Shown: in pieces, positions 17,060 to 25,174 of the stretch
How the letters are laid out: the number at the start of each line of letters is the position of its first letter
Numbering within the stretch: position 1 is the first letter of the stretch
Assembly: GCA_019744775.1 (NCBI GenBank)
Contig: JAIETZ010000003.1
Coordinates: forward strand, 1-64,000
Direction: 5' to 3'
From: Candidatus Obscuribacterales bacterium
GTDB lineage: Bacteria > Cyanobacteriota > Vampirovibrionia > Obscuribacterales > Obscuribacteraceae
Length of the DNA stretch: 64,000 nucleotides
Translations under genes and position numbers: made by a program
The notes under the pieces: generated by a model
Database searches by the model: none
What the model saw: the letters and a program-made list of their open reading frames with translations, nothing else
Told to the model about the DNA's origin: nothing

Positions 17060-17170
17060 ATGGAAGAAGCGGAAGACACAGCAGATGTTGTAACTACTTA
17101 CGAAACGAACTTTGTTGATGACATTGAAACGAAGGCGTTTCTGCTGGCCCGCTGGCTTGATACCGGCTAG
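17060..17170 (+). CDS. Small acidic ORF (36 aa), likely expressed
   Basis: An ATG preceded by AAGGAG at six bases opens a 36-codon frame. Its product begins MEEAEDTADVVTTYETNFVD and ends FLLARWLDTG. It is strongly acidic at the N-terminus with an amphipathic C-terminal segment. The perfect ribosome binding site and position inside a gene series support real translation. The family is unknown. Confidence 0.6.
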   Translation: MEEAEDTADVVTTYETNFVDDIETKAFLLARWLDTG

Positions 17171-17213
17171 CGTCGGTGTCTTACCTATTCGTTAGCAAAT
17201 TTGGAGACAGAGT

Positions 17214-17579
17214 ATGAAAGGAAAAATCGCACTCGCTACTTTGGCGTTGATGGTGGGACTTACTGTCGCGCCGAATGCCGCATTGGCTAAACCGTCCGTG
17301 AAGGATGGTGGTCAAACTTTGATTGCATGCCCCTGGGCGAAATGGTTTATGGATGAGCGTCGGTGGGAATACGGCCATCGAAATCATGATCATGATTTCG
17401 ATTTTCATTCGAGCATGATCCACGACGACGACATGGACATGATTGCAGATCCGCCTCCGATGAAGACCGTTGAGGTATGGAAGGGCAATAAGAAAGAGAT
17501 TCACATTGTACCGAGCGATAAGCAACCGTCGGTTGTTATCTTTGGTGGTGGAAAGACGGAGATCGTTGACCCGCAATAG
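17214..17579 (+). CDS. Secreted His/Asp-rich protein, possible metal binder (121 aa)
   Basis: A classic signal peptide (MKGKIALATLALMVG, cleavage after ALA at about residue 25) is followed by a mature part of about 96 residues. The centre is extremely rich in His and Asp (about residues 55-76, with HDHDFDFH and IHDDDMD), a composition typical of Zn/Ni/Cu binding. The C-terminal third is a short beta-rich tail. GGAGA precedes the ATG. A strong terminator follows. I cannot name a family; metal binding is inferred from composition. Confidence 0.72.
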   Translation: MKGKIALATLALMVGLTVAPNAALAKPSVKDGGQTLIACPWAKWFMDERRWEYGHRNHDHDFDFHSSMIHDDDMDMIADPPPMKTVEVWKGNKKEIHIVPSDKQPSVVIFGGGKTEIVDPQ

Positions 17580-17590
17580 ATTTTTGCTTT

Positions 17591-17646
17591 GGAAAGTACT
17601 GCCGCGATGGGAACACGGGGCAGTACTTTCCGGCGATTTTTGTTTT
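17591..17646 (+). terminator. Perfect 13-bp stem terminator
   Basis: GGAAAGTACTGCC (17591-17603) and GGCAGTACTTTCC (17619-17631) are perfect inverted repeats, followed by TTTTTGTTTTTG. It ends the group 16276-17579. Confidence 0.88.
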
Positions 17647-17656
17647 TGTGGTGGTT

Positions 17657-17674
17657 ATACTAGATGTAATAGTA
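17657..17674. repeat. TACTA-N7-TAGTA palindrome, copy b
   Basis: ATACTA-GATGTAA-TAGTA, about ten bases beyond the T-tract of the preceding terminator and between convergent genes. Confidence 0.6.
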
Positions 17675-17693
17675 AAATGCTTGAAATGAAAAA

Positions 17694-18338
17694 CTAGTCC
17701 ACGTTGATGAACGCCCGCAGTTGATGCGAATTCACAAGTTTCACTCCCAGCTCCTCAAGCTCCTTAAGTGTAGCCTCGCGCTTCTCCGGTCTCGCTGGTT
17801 TCGTGGCATCTGTCACGACGTAGGTCGGAATGCGCAGAAGCTTCACGGAATCAAGCGCCGTGTACTTGACGCAGACGTCTAAAGCCAGACCCATGACGAA
17901 CACTGCTTTTATTCGGCGGTCAGTTAAGAAGCCGGCTAACTCCGTTTGCGTGCGGCCGATGTCGTCTTGGAAGGCGGACAGGCTGTCTAATTCAGGGTCT
18001 TGTCCCTTAAGAATAACAAGGTCGGCGGTCTTTGTGTTTAAGTCTGAATGCAACTCCGCATCCAGGGTGCCTATGATGGCGTGTTTTGGCCAGAGTATCT
18101 GTTGCACGCCACAGGCGAAGACTTCCACGTAAGGCTTGGCGCCGCGATGATTGTCGGCGAAGCTAATGTGATTTTCCGGGTGCCAGTCTTTTGTGAAAAC
18201 TACCGTCCCAAAAAGCGGCAAGATGGAATTGATTATCGGAACAATTTGGTCGCCGTCAGGCACAGGAAGGCTGCCTGTCGGCATAAATGCGTTTTGCACA
18301 TCCACCACAATGGCGGCGATTTGGTCTTTGTTAAACAT
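17694..18338 (-). CDS. pncA: Nicotinamidase/isochorismatase family (PncA-like)
   Basis: Cysteine hydrolase expected to convert nicotinamide to nicotinic acid in NAD salvage. The triad is visible as Asp13 (VVDVQNAF), Lys111 (ILKGQD) and Cys156 (ALDVCVKYTA). The metal site is Asp51-x-His53 with His57 (KDWHPENH), which distinguishes nicotinamidases from generic isochorismatases. The start at 18338 is favoured by AGAGAG eight bases upstream; the frame is open 12 codons further up without a ribosome site. Length is 214 residues. It is divergent from the creatininase-family gene. Confidence 0.9.
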   Translation of the reverse strand: MFNKDQIAAIVVDVQNAFMPTGSLPVPDGDQIVPIINSILPLFGTVVFTKDWHPENHISFADNHRGAKPYVEVFACGVQQILWPKHAIIGTLDAELHSDLNTKTADLVILKGQDPELDSLSAFQDDIGRTQTELAGFLTDRRIKAVFVMGLALDVCVKYTALDSVKLLRIPTYVVTDATKPARPEKREATLKELEELGVKLVNSHQLRAFINVD

Positions 18339-18422
18339 AGTGGTTTCTCTCTTTTCTGTAATTCCCAGAAACATGACGTCTGAGGCGCATTGTTACGGGG
18401 TAAGACTTGCCTAGGAAAAAAC

Positions 18423-19229
18423 ATGACGCGCAAGATTCTTAAGAAACTAGCCGATACGGTTGCGACCAGTAGCAGCCCGATTAAAGGCGTCTTGTTGGAG
18501 CAACTTACCTGGCAGGAAGCCGAGGTTGTGCTGACGCCGGACACCGTTGTTGTGATTCCGCTGGGGGCGGCATTAAAAGAACATGGACCGCATCTGCGGC
18601 TAAACAACGACTATGTGATGGCGGAGTATTTGAAGAATCGCATTGTTTCGGATACGCCGGCTGTTTTTACGGCGACGGTTGGATATCACTATTACCCGGC
18701 GTTTATTGAATATCCAGGGTCGGTTTGTTTGTTGGAAGAAACCGCGCGGGATTGTATTGTTGATATTTGCAATAGTTTGGCTCGATTTGGACCGAAGCGT
18801 TTTTATGTTTTGAACACTGGTGTGTCGACGATGAAGCCATTGGCGTTGGCGGCGCAGATACTTTCGCTTGATGGTATTGCGTTGGAGTATACGGATCTTG
18901 GGAAGATTCTTGCACCTGTCGTGGATAAGGTGGGGCAGCAGGAAGGTGGAACGCATGCGGACGAGATTGAGACGTCGATGATGTTGTTTATTGATCCGAC
19001 TTGCGTTGATATGACTAAAGCTGTGAAGGACTACGATACGTCGGGGAAGGGCCGCCTTACGCGCATTGAAGGTGGACAAGGGACGTATTCGCCGACGGGC
19101 GTCTGGGGTGACGCGACACTTGCGACGGCGAAGAAAGGGAAGAAGCTCGTTGACGCGCTGGTGACGGGGATAGTGAAAGACATCGAGAAACTCCGCGGAC
19201 ATGCTATAGAGAGTCGTAGCAGGGGGTAA
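18423..19229 (+). CDS. Creatininase-family amidohydrolase
   Basis: Metal-dependent amidohydrolase of the creatininase/MftE/FAPy-deformylase superfamily. Metal-site motifs are LKEHGPHLRLNND (Glu53, His54, Asp63) and GGTHADEIETSMML (about 178-191). In most members the first motif reads E-x-H-G-P-H; here it is K-E-H-G-P-H, so the first metal ligand may be shifted or lost. AGGA precedes the ATG at 18423. It is divergent from pncA across an 84 bp gap, so a role in nitrogen/NAD-ring salvage is conceivable but unproven. Confidence 0.82.
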   Translation: MTRKILKKLADTVATSSSPIKGVLLEQLTWQEAEVVLTPDTVVVIPLGAALKEHGPHLRLNNDYVMAEYLKNRIVSDTPAVFTATVGYHYYPAFIEYPGSVCLLEETARDCIVDICNSLARFGPKRFYVLNTGVSTMKPLALAAQILSLDGIALEYTDLGKILAPVVDKVGQQEGGTHADEIETSMMLFIDPTCVDMTKAVKDYDTSGKGRLTRIEGGQGTYSPTGVWGDATLATAKKGKKLVDALVTGIVKDIEKLRGHAIESRSRG

Positions 19230-19257
19230 AATTTTTTCTTTTGTCAACCTGAGGCAA

Positions 19258-19280
19258 GGGCGCATGCAATGCGCCCCTAC
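19258..19280 (-). repeat. Palindromic dispersed repeat, copy 4
   Basis: Full copy with CTAC tail between two convergent genes (ends at 19229 and 19301). Confidence 0.92.
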
Positions 19281-19300
19281 AGTCAGGATGAGAGATAACA

Positions 19301-20206
19301 TTAGTCCTTCCGCAGGAGCAGAAGAACCGACTTAACGTGGGTTTCCGGCTTTTTTCCGCAAGCTGTTACGCCGTAGGAGTCGCCGATGGGATGCACGAAC
19401 ATCGTGGTCGATGTGCCACCATCGAAGTTGAGGGCTTGGACGCAGCCAAGTTGTTTCATCACGTTGGCAAGTTCGCGGAGAGTCATGCCGGGTGATGATG
19501 AGTCTTGGGGTTGTCCAGCTACTGCTACGAAGATGACGGTTCCATCCGGGCGGATGCCGATAGCAGTGCGAGCTGCGTTGCGGCGGGAGCCGATGGAGTC
19601 GACTGTGTGTCCGTCGTCAGGATCTTGTCGCACGAAGGCTTCTTCTTCGTCTGTCACTGTCGGCAGGAGCTGTGGTCCGGCTTGTAGTGAGTGGACTAGT
19701 TGATCGCCTTCGGCGAGTTCAGCATCGTGGGAGGTGATGGCGAATTTGGTTTCGCCGCGCGAGTCCTTGAGGATGCGGAATTCGCTGCGGTTGAAGATCT
19801 TGTCTAGATGGGGTTGAAGTTTGGGGTTGTTGACGAGAGCTTCGTTCTTGGTGGGATCGCCGACGACTTCGCCGTCTACGATTACGTAACTCGTGCTCTT
19901 GCCGTCTTTCAGGTTGAAGTAGCCGCCGTTGATAGCAGCGACGGCTTTTTCCGACTTGGCGGTTTCTGAAGTTGGGCGGGTAGATTCGGTGAGGAAAGGT
20001 GCGAGCTTCCAGGTGTTGGTGGTGTCGGTTGTGATGACGTGCACCAGGCTGTTATTTGTGGAACGGAAGTGGGCGTAGAATTGGGTCGGGCCTTGTTGGA
20101 GTGTCGGCGCGGGAGTGGGTGAGAAGTTGCAGGTGGCTGCGATGAGGGCGAACAAGGAGAATGCGACGACGGAGCCCAGGATTAGGTAGGCGATTTTTTG
20201 AAGCAT
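19301..20206 (-). CDS. Phosphodiester glycosidase (NAGPA domain), exported
   Basis: A membrane/signal segment at residues 5-26 is followed by the NAGPA fold found in N-acetylglucosamine-1-phosphodiester alpha-N-acetylglucosaminidases and in bacterial envelope glycosidases. Markers are AAINGGYFN (about 90-98), the RNAARTAIGI segment with VAVAGQ, and LNFDGGTSTTMF near the C-terminus. It probably acts outside the cytoplasmic membrane on a glycosyl phosphodiester. The ATG has GAGG six bases upstream. A Cys near residue 26 could be lipidated, but the lipobox (IAATC) is poor. Confidence 0.85.
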   Translation of the reverse strand: MLQKIAYLILGSVVAFSLFALIAATCNFSPTPAPTLQQGPTQFYAHFRSTNNSLVHVITTDTTNTWKLAPFLTESTRPTSETAKSEKAVAAINGGYFNLKDGKSTSYVIVDGEVVGDPTKNEALVNNPKLQPHLDKIFNRSEFRILKDSRGETKFAITSHDAELAEGDQLVHSLQAGPQLLPTVTDEEEAFVRQDPDDGHTVDSIGSRRNAARTAIGIRPDGTVIFVAVAGQPQDSSSPGMTLRELANVMKQLGCVQALNFDGGTSTTMFVHPIGDSYGVTACGKKPETHVKSVLLLLRKD

Positions 20207-20256
20207 GAGGGACCTCGCTTTTGGGGAGTGCGGAGAGGTTGGTAAAGCATGAGAAG

Positions 20257-20279
20257 GTAGGGGCGCATTGCATGCGCCC
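20257..20279 (+). repeat. Palindromic dispersed repeat, copy 5
   Basis: Full copy in GTAG-first orientation, upstream of the glycosidase start. A second small hairpin (GACTGCC-GGAA-GGCAGTC) follows at 20290-20307. Confidence 0.92.
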
Positions 20280-20368
20280 TTTGTGTAAGGACTGCCGGAA
20301 GGCAGTCCTCAGGGGGGTGCGTGTTTAGTTGGACCTTGTCTTACGACTTGAACTTCGGTGAGTCGCGG

Positions 20369-20418
20369 CAGATTCCTCCATGCGCTGCGCTTACAGCGCG
20401 CAGCTTGGTCGGAATGAC
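20369..20418. mobile_element. Truncated MITE-like element (right half)
   Basis: GCAGATTCCTCC followed by a GCGCTGCGCTTACAGCGCGC-type hairpin and ending GGTCGGAATGAC. It matches the right half of the 59742-59887 element (which ends GGTCGAAATGAC), while the left end is missing. Confidence 0.6.
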
Positions 20419-20442
20419 AAAACAAAGAAGCTCAGAATGACG

Positions 20443-21390
20443 TTAGGAGTTGGCGTTGAACAGCGCGAGCAACTGCTCCGCTGGTTCTTGGACGTTGGGC
20501 ATCAGGCTGGTTTCGGCGATTTTTCGGATGAGTTTTTCGCCGTGGGATTTGATGTATTGGCGGTCCAGGAAGGCGGAGGCTTTGGCGATGGAGAGCAAGC
20601 AGTAAATTGCTTTGTTGCGGTCGTAGTGAGAGGGGCGATCTAATTGCTTGAGTAGGTTTTTGATCAAGGGGTGCTTGATGTAGGCGCCGTAGATGCGGGC
20701 AACGTAAGGCAACATGAAGCGGCTTATGTTGTTGCGCACGGATGACGATGGGTCGTCCAGGAGGTGGTGTACTTGGGCAATTGTGCCTTCGAGGTCGGAC
20801 TTGGTCCAACAAAGGAGATTGGCCGCGGTTGATCGCATGTCTTCGTCGGGGTGGAACTCGATGACTTCTAGGATGTTTTGTTTGAATGACGGAACAAGCT
20901 CGGCGAGTTGTACGCAGAGTTTGTGACATTCGGGATCGTCAGGAATATCCAGGAAGTTTTGGTCGTAGTTTTCTCTAACGGCAACGCCTTCTTCGAATAG
21001 GTTGAAGATTCGTGTGTACAACTGTTGTTGCAGCTCGAGGATTTCCTCGTTTGCAAGAGTGATTTCTCGATCATTGATTGCGCGGTAGGTGCAACGATGT
21101 TCGTCGCCTTTTTCGACTACGTCGATTACGCCTATGGCGGTGAATTTGTTGTCCTGTCCGATGAAGCGGAAAAGCACGCCGCCGGAAAAGGGCAGCGTGT
21201 ATTTTTCCTGGAGCTTATTGCCGGCTTCTTCAACGACGGACTTCATGGTGCTGTCGATACGCCTGCCGAAGCGGCGCTTTGGCAGATTGCGAAGTATCGT
21301 CTTGGTGTCGATCTGGTGATTGCCATGGATTTCATAGCCATACCAGGTCCAGTTGGGGACCGATTTCTTTTTCTTAGAGCTTTTTGGCAT
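20443..21390 (-). CDS. HEAT-like repeat protein, function unknown (315 aa)
   Basis: A Lys/Ser-rich start is followed by a mixed alpha/beta N-terminal half (residues 15-150). The C-terminal half (about 155-310) is built of short amphipathic helices of HEAT/armadillo character, including LDDPSSSVRNNISRFMLP and the PDEDMRSTAANLL segment. Such solenoids usually bind partner proteins. There is no signal peptide. AAGGA precedes the ATG. Gene 21418 ends 27 bp upstream on the same strand, so the two form a likely operon. The exact family is unknown. Confidence 0.7.
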   Translation of the reverse strand: MPKSSKKKKSVPNWTWYGYEIHGNHQIDTKTILRNLPKRRFGRRIDSTMKSVVEEAGNKLQEKYTLPFSGGVLFRFIGQDNKFTAIGVIDVVEKGDEHRCTYRAINDREITLANEEILELQQQLYTRIFNLFEEGVAVRENYDQNFLDIPDDPECHKLCVQLAELVPSFKQNILEVIEFHPDEDMRSTAANLLCWTKSDLEGTIAQVHHLLDDPSSSVRNNISRFMLPYVARIYGAYIKHPLIKNLLKQLDRPSHYDRNKAIYCLLSIAKASAFLDRQYIKSHGEKLIRKIAETSLMPNVQEPAEQLLALFNANS

Positions 21391-21417
21391 GGTTGATTCC
21401 TTGAGGTGAAAATGGAG

Positions 21418-22077
21418 TTAGTTGAGTTGACCGAACTGCACCCAGAGATCGAAGTTGTCGATCAGTAGTTGTGAGTCGGGCAGCTTCGTGTCGGAGTAGA
21501 GTTGGGATACTTTGCCGTCTACGTCGTAGATGGCAAGTTGTATAAGGCAGGAATCGCCGGATGCGTCGCGTGTGAACGTGAGCGTGGCGGTTGGTTTGCC
21601 TTCGTTGGTGTAGGTTTTGGCGGAGACGAGTTGTTTCACGCCGCTGACTACTTCGTATTGATACGTCGTGCGCCTTGTGAATTTGCCGGAGCTGTCGGCT
21701 TGAGCGACTGTTATTGCTCCGTCGTTTGGTGCCACGATTTGGTGCGCACAGGCTGCTGGAGATGGTTTTGGCAGGTCGGTGAAGTAGTGACCTAGTCCAA
21801 ACACAGAAGCTAGCCCACAGATGACGGCAAGCAGTTTCCATGGAAAGCTCAATTGGCTAAACCAATTTCCTTTTTTCTGTGGAGGAAGCTCAACCGGCTT
21901 TTTCGTTTTGGGCTTCTTTGAGTCGCGCTTCTTTGGTTGGTTGACTGCTTGTTGTTGCGGATGTTCATCGGCGCAATAAAAGCAGGGCTCTCCCACATCT
22001 TGGGGAATGTCGAGAATCTCTGCGGCACAGGAATTTTCTTGAGACTGTGCGTCTTGGTCGTTGGGTTTTTCGGTCAT
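21418..22077 (-). CDS. Single-pass membrane protein with extracytoplasmic domain (219 aa)
   Basis: A cytoplasmic N-terminal part (about 75 residues) contains a Cys-x-x-Cys pair (EPCFYCADEH) and a Lys/Pro-rich linker. A single membrane segment follows (about 82-102), then an extracytoplasmic beta-rich domain of about 115 residues. GGAGGA six bases before the ATG at 22077 decides the start; the open frame reaches 21 codons further up. The Cys pair could bind zinc. I do not recognise the family. Confidence 0.7.
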   Translation of the reverse strand: MTEKPNDQDAQSQENSCAAEILDIPQDVGEPCFYCADEHPQQQAVNQPKKRDSKKPKTKKPVELPPQKKGNWFSQLSFPWKLLAVICGLASVFGLGHYFTDLPKPSPAACAHQIVAPNDGAITVAQADSSGKFTRRTTYQYEVVSGVKQLVSAKTYTNEGKPTATLTFTRDASGDSCLIQLAIYDVDGKVSQLYSDTKLPDSQLLIDNFDLWVQFGQLN

Positions 22078-22320
22078 AGGGATTCCTCCGGTAAAAAGCG
22101 AGAGCCCCAATGCCTGCAGTAATCTGCGCAGGAAAATCATTGGAGCCCTAATGGGTGTTGGTATTTGCGGGGTTGTTCGGTTTTGCTTTAATTTAAATAG
22201 CTAGTGCTTATCAAAGACCAACTTACATAAAATCTAGTATTAAAGGCAAGAAAAAGAGCTAAGTTTTAGCGTAATGTGTTCACGCAATTGCGCTACGCCT
22301 TGAAAATGCTGTTGTATGAG

Positions 22321-23793
22321 CTATTTGTTGATCTGAAAACGATCGAGTTCAACACCATCTTCTGAGATCTGTTTCACTATTAGATGGCGGCCATTTACTT
22401 CGCAGTTGGTAAACGAGTGGGTGTTGGCGACGAAGACTTTGGTGAAGTTTTGCCAGCGCTCCGGGTGCGCGGCGATTGGATTGCCGGTTAGATTGGCACC
22501 GCCGCCGCCAGTGATGAGATAGACCACACCATTTGGTTTGGCTGTCACTTTTGGATTGTTGTCTTGAAATTGTTTATCGCACAATGCATCGCCTGTGACG
22601 GTGCCGTTAAAAGGATTGGGGAAAACATTGGTGAGATTCTTGGACAACTTGAAACGTAGAGGATAAGTTCGCTGATAGTTGTGAACGTGTCCGCCAAAGG
22701 CTACGTCCACGCCGTATTTCTCGAAGAGATCGCATAGCAAGCGAATACGCTGATCGTAAAAGTGTTTTCTATCGGAATTAAACGGTGGTTGGTGAAATGC
22801 GACAAACTTCCATGTTGCTTTGCTTGCGGCCTTGAGATCTTGTTCTACCCATTTGCGCAGTCTTGGATTTGCCCAGTCCATGTAATTGTTTGCGTCGAGA
22901 ATTAGCCAGTGAGAGTTGCCCCAATCGAAAGAATAATTGGCCATTACTGGATATTTGGATCCTGTTTCAGCAAGAAAGACACGTTTTCTTTCTGCTGATC
23001 CAATGAGAATTGGGGTATTTGGATTCCCTTGAAGTTTTATTGGTCCATTCAAAGGCAAGTCCCAGACTGCGAAGTACGCAAGTCCGTCCGGAAAGAAATC
23101 TAGATTTCTCGCATAAGTTGAATGGGCCAAATCGACATCGTGGTTGCCGGGTGCGGGAATAATCGGCACTGAGCGCATTAGCGGAGCGCCTGTTTCAGGA
23201 GAGGCTACGTCGTTGTTGTATGCAGGGTAAAAATTTGTCCGGTATTCAGATAGGCGTCCGTGCTTGTAAGTGATATCGCCTGTGATGACGATGAATTCCG
23301 GTTTGCTCAAATATGTCTGATAGGCGACTTTCCTTTGCGCGGCACTGCCGTAGCCGCCATCGCCAAAAACCGCAAAGTGATAATTGGTGCTGTTGTCTTC
23401 CGGGGTTTTTGATTCGCCCTCAAAGCGAAGTTCCTGATCGTCGTAGAGGCGGTATTTAAAAGGCTGACCTGGTGTCAAACCTGTGATGTCTGCCGCGTAC
23501 AATCGTGATGGAGCGAGCAGCTCTGGTCTTGCGTATTTGTAGACAATGGCGTCGCTTGTTGTCCATTTGTCATTTTGTGAATATTGAAGAGACCAATTTC
23601 TATTTACGTCTGTTGTTTGCCAGAGGATTACGGCTGATTTGTGATCTTGGTTGTTGCCGATCTGCACATATGGTTTGACCAATAAAACATCGGTGACTTT
23701 TGGTGGCACAAACAGGATTTGAAACAAATTGACAACAGGCACTAATGCCAGTGCAGTCAAAATGATAATCAGGGCTATCCAGCGTTTGTTCAT
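22321..23793 (-). CDS. Purple acid phosphatase-like metallophosphoesterase
   Basis: An N-terminal membrane anchor/signal (about 5-27) is followed by a fibronectin-like purple-acid-phosphatase N domain (PYVQIGNN to about 115). The catalytic calcineurin-like domain carries all five motif blocks in order: FGDGGYG, TGDITYKHGR, PAPGNHDVD, FHQPPF and FGGHVHNYQR. It should hydrolyse phosphate monoesters outside the cytoplasm with a dinuclear metal centre. Its start codon directly follows the stop of a 40-codon membrane-peptide gene, implying translational coupling. Confidence 0.9.
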   Translation of the reverse strand: MNKRWIALIIILTALALVPVVNLFQILFVPPKVTDVLLVKPYVQIGNNQDHKSAVILWQTTDVNRNWSLQYSQNDKWTTSDAIVYKYARPELLAPSRLYAADITGLTPGQPFKYRLYDDQELRFEGESKTPEDNSTNYHFAVFGDGGYGSAAQRKVAYQTYLSKPEFIVITGDITYKHGRLSEYRTNFYPAYNNDVASPETGAPLMRSVPIIPAPGNHDVDLAHSTYARNLDFFPDGLAYFAVWDLPLNGPIKLQGNPNTPILIGSAERKRVFLAETGSKYPVMANYSFDWGNSHWLILDANNYMDWANPRLRKWVEQDLKAASKATWKFVAFHQPPFNSDRKHFYDQRIRLLCDLFEKYGVDVAFGGHVHNYQRTYPLRFKLSKNLTNVFPNPFNGTVTGDALCDKQFQDNNPKVTAKPNGVVYLITGGGGANLTGNPIAAHPERWQNFTKVFVANTHSFTNCEVNGRHLIVKQISEDGVELDRFQINK

Positions 23794-23916
23794 CTATTGA
23801 TGCAGTCTGAGTTGGTATGTACTGTCAACCCAAAAGCCGATTATCAGGGCAATCAACATTAGGATGAAAAGGAAGAATGCCAAGGTCAGGGCGCTCATTT
23901 CTTCGGGTTGTGACAC
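23794..23916 (-). CDS. 40-residue single-pass membrane protein coupled to the phosphatase gene
   Basis: GTG at 23916 with GAGG seven bases upstream opens a 40-codon frame. Its product has a short polar start (VSQPEEMSA), one long hydrophobic helix (LTLAFFLFILMLIALIIGFW) and a polar tail ending QLRLHQ. An internal ATG at 23898 would give 34 residues. The TAG stop directly abuts the phosphatase ATG (TAGATG), which strongly suggests coupled translation and a helper role for the phosphatase. No family is known to me. Confidence 0.68.
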   Translation of the reverse strand: MSQPEEMSALTLAFFLFILMLIALIIGFWVDSTYQLRLHQ

Positions 23917-23982
23917 GTCAAATCCTCGCGGCTCGAATCAATTATAATTTGTGCTTGTATTGATGACAAAGGTCGGCACAAA

Positions 23983-24390
23983 TTGGCGAAACAACAAGTT
24001 ATTGGCATCATCCTTTGTGAGCGTGTACTGCAGGATGTTTTGCGGCGCGATCACATTTCTTGCATAAACATTCACAATGGCATTCCAGTGCAGGGATTTC
24101 CGGCAACGATTCCATTGATATATGCCTTTGCGCAACTAACAGGCTCGCACCAGGAATTTACGTATCAATTTAAGATAGTCGACAGGCAGAACAACATCAT
24201 TACGTCGTCACCGGTGGCGAAAGTTGAGCCACTGCCTAATAGATTTATGACGCACAAGATTATCAGCGCATTCAGCGGTCTTACATTTAATGAAGAAGGA
24301 ATGTACAACGTCGTCCTGACGCTGGAAGGCGAAGAGTGTGGCACATTGCCGTTTCAGGTCATGCAAATTAGTCCCGACGGGCAAGGTTAA
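23983..24390 (+). CDS. DUF6941-like small protein (135 aa)
   Basis: The start is a TTG at 23983 with AAAGG ten bases upstream. The pattern follows the DUF6941 group as I remember it: an opening GIILCERVLQDVL, a FPATIPLIYAFAQLTGSHQEF core, then KIVDRQNNII and a C-terminal VVLTLEGEECGTLPFQV strand pair. The product should be a compact, cytoplasmic beta-sandwich. The role is unknown. Another plus-strand gene follows 41 bp later. Confidence 0.65.
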   Translation: MAKQQVIGIILCERVLQDVLRRDHISCINIHNGIPVQGFPATIPLIYAFAQLTGSHQEFTYQFKIVDRQNNIITSSPVAKVEPLPNRFMTHKIISAFSGLTFNEEGMYNVVLTLEGEECGTLPFQVMQISPDGQG

Positions 24391-24431
24391 ATCGGCTATG
24401 CTGGATTTAGGCAGCCGAGGAGACTCTGTAT

Positions 24432-25022
24432 ATGGAAGCAGTTCTATGGAATGTAGAAGGCAGACAGGCGGAGAATTGCTTCGATAGGCTACAACATCTT
24501 TGTCACCAAATGGACAGCTCGGGCGGCTTGATTAAGGCGGTAGCCGGCGCTGAAGAAGGTCGCGGTGATAGGTTTGTGCTTGTTACATTTTGGAAGTCTT
24601 GGGATAACGTCTCGCGCTTTCTAGGCGGGGCGAAGTCCGACTTGTTGCCGAAATTGGGCAGTCCGCATTCTTTTGAAGTCGTCTGGCAATTCCCTGTAGA
24701 GGAAGTAAGTGTTACTCGGAGCGGGAATTACTTGGTTGCGTATGACGTGTACGCAGGTGAGTCCTCGGATGCGGTGCTCGAGCATCTGCGGTCGGGAGTC
24801 GGCCGGTTGAGTCACGAGACGGGTTTTGAAAGCGCTGCTATTTGGATAGACAGGAATAATCCACAACACTTGTTGCTCGCCGCGCATTGGGGAAGTGAGC
24901 CGTGTCCCGACGCGGGGCGCGTTGAGGAATGCTTGATGCTGGAGAGTGACCACGTGCGCGTTGCGGAGAAACGGGTTGGCGTGTATCGCGTGAAGGCGCT
25001 TGATCCGCTTGCGCGGGTGTAA
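24432..25022 (+). CDS. Protein with two ferredoxin-like (ABM-type) repeats, function unknown
   Basis: The 196 residues fall into two similar halves (about 1-92 and 97-190). Each has a beta-alpha-beta pattern ending in a strand (LVTFWKSWDNV and LLLAAHWGSE), reminiscent of tandem dimeric alpha-beta barrels of the antibiotic-biosynthesis-monooxygenase type. If so, the fused halves would form one intramolecular barrel. No catalytic residues can be assigned. GAGGAGA lies upstream of the ATG. It ends just before a MITE-like element. Confidence 0.55.
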   Translation: MEAVLWNVEGRQAENCFDRLQHLCHQMDSSGGLIKAVAGAEEGRGDRFVLVTFWKSWDNVSRFLGGAKSDLLPKLGSPHSFEVVWQFPVEEVSVTRSGNYLVAYDVYAGESSDAVLEHLRSGVGRLSHETGFESAAIWIDRNNPQHLLLAAHWGSEPCPDAGRVEECLMLESDHVRVAEKRVGVYRVKALDPLARV

Positions 25023-25025
25023 CAT

Positions 25026-25168
25026 GTCATTTCGAGCGAAGCAGCAAAAGGCTGCGTAGTCGAGAAATCTTCTACAGGTGTTGGGCGGGGCAGGTGATCA
25101 CCAGCTTCTTCTTCTCGTCGTAGCAGATTTCTCCACTCCCTCGCCAAGGCTCAGTCGGTCGAAATGAC
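25026..25168. mobile_element. MITE-like element A (143 bp)
   Basis: It begins GTCATTTCGAGC and ends GGTCGAAATGAC, terminal inverted repeats matching at 11 of 12 positions. Internal GAGAAATCT/AGATTTCTC segments are also inverted. There is no coding capacity. It fills the gap between two convergent genes and shares ends with the 59742-59887 element. Confidence 0.75.
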
Positions 25169-25174
25169 AAAGAA

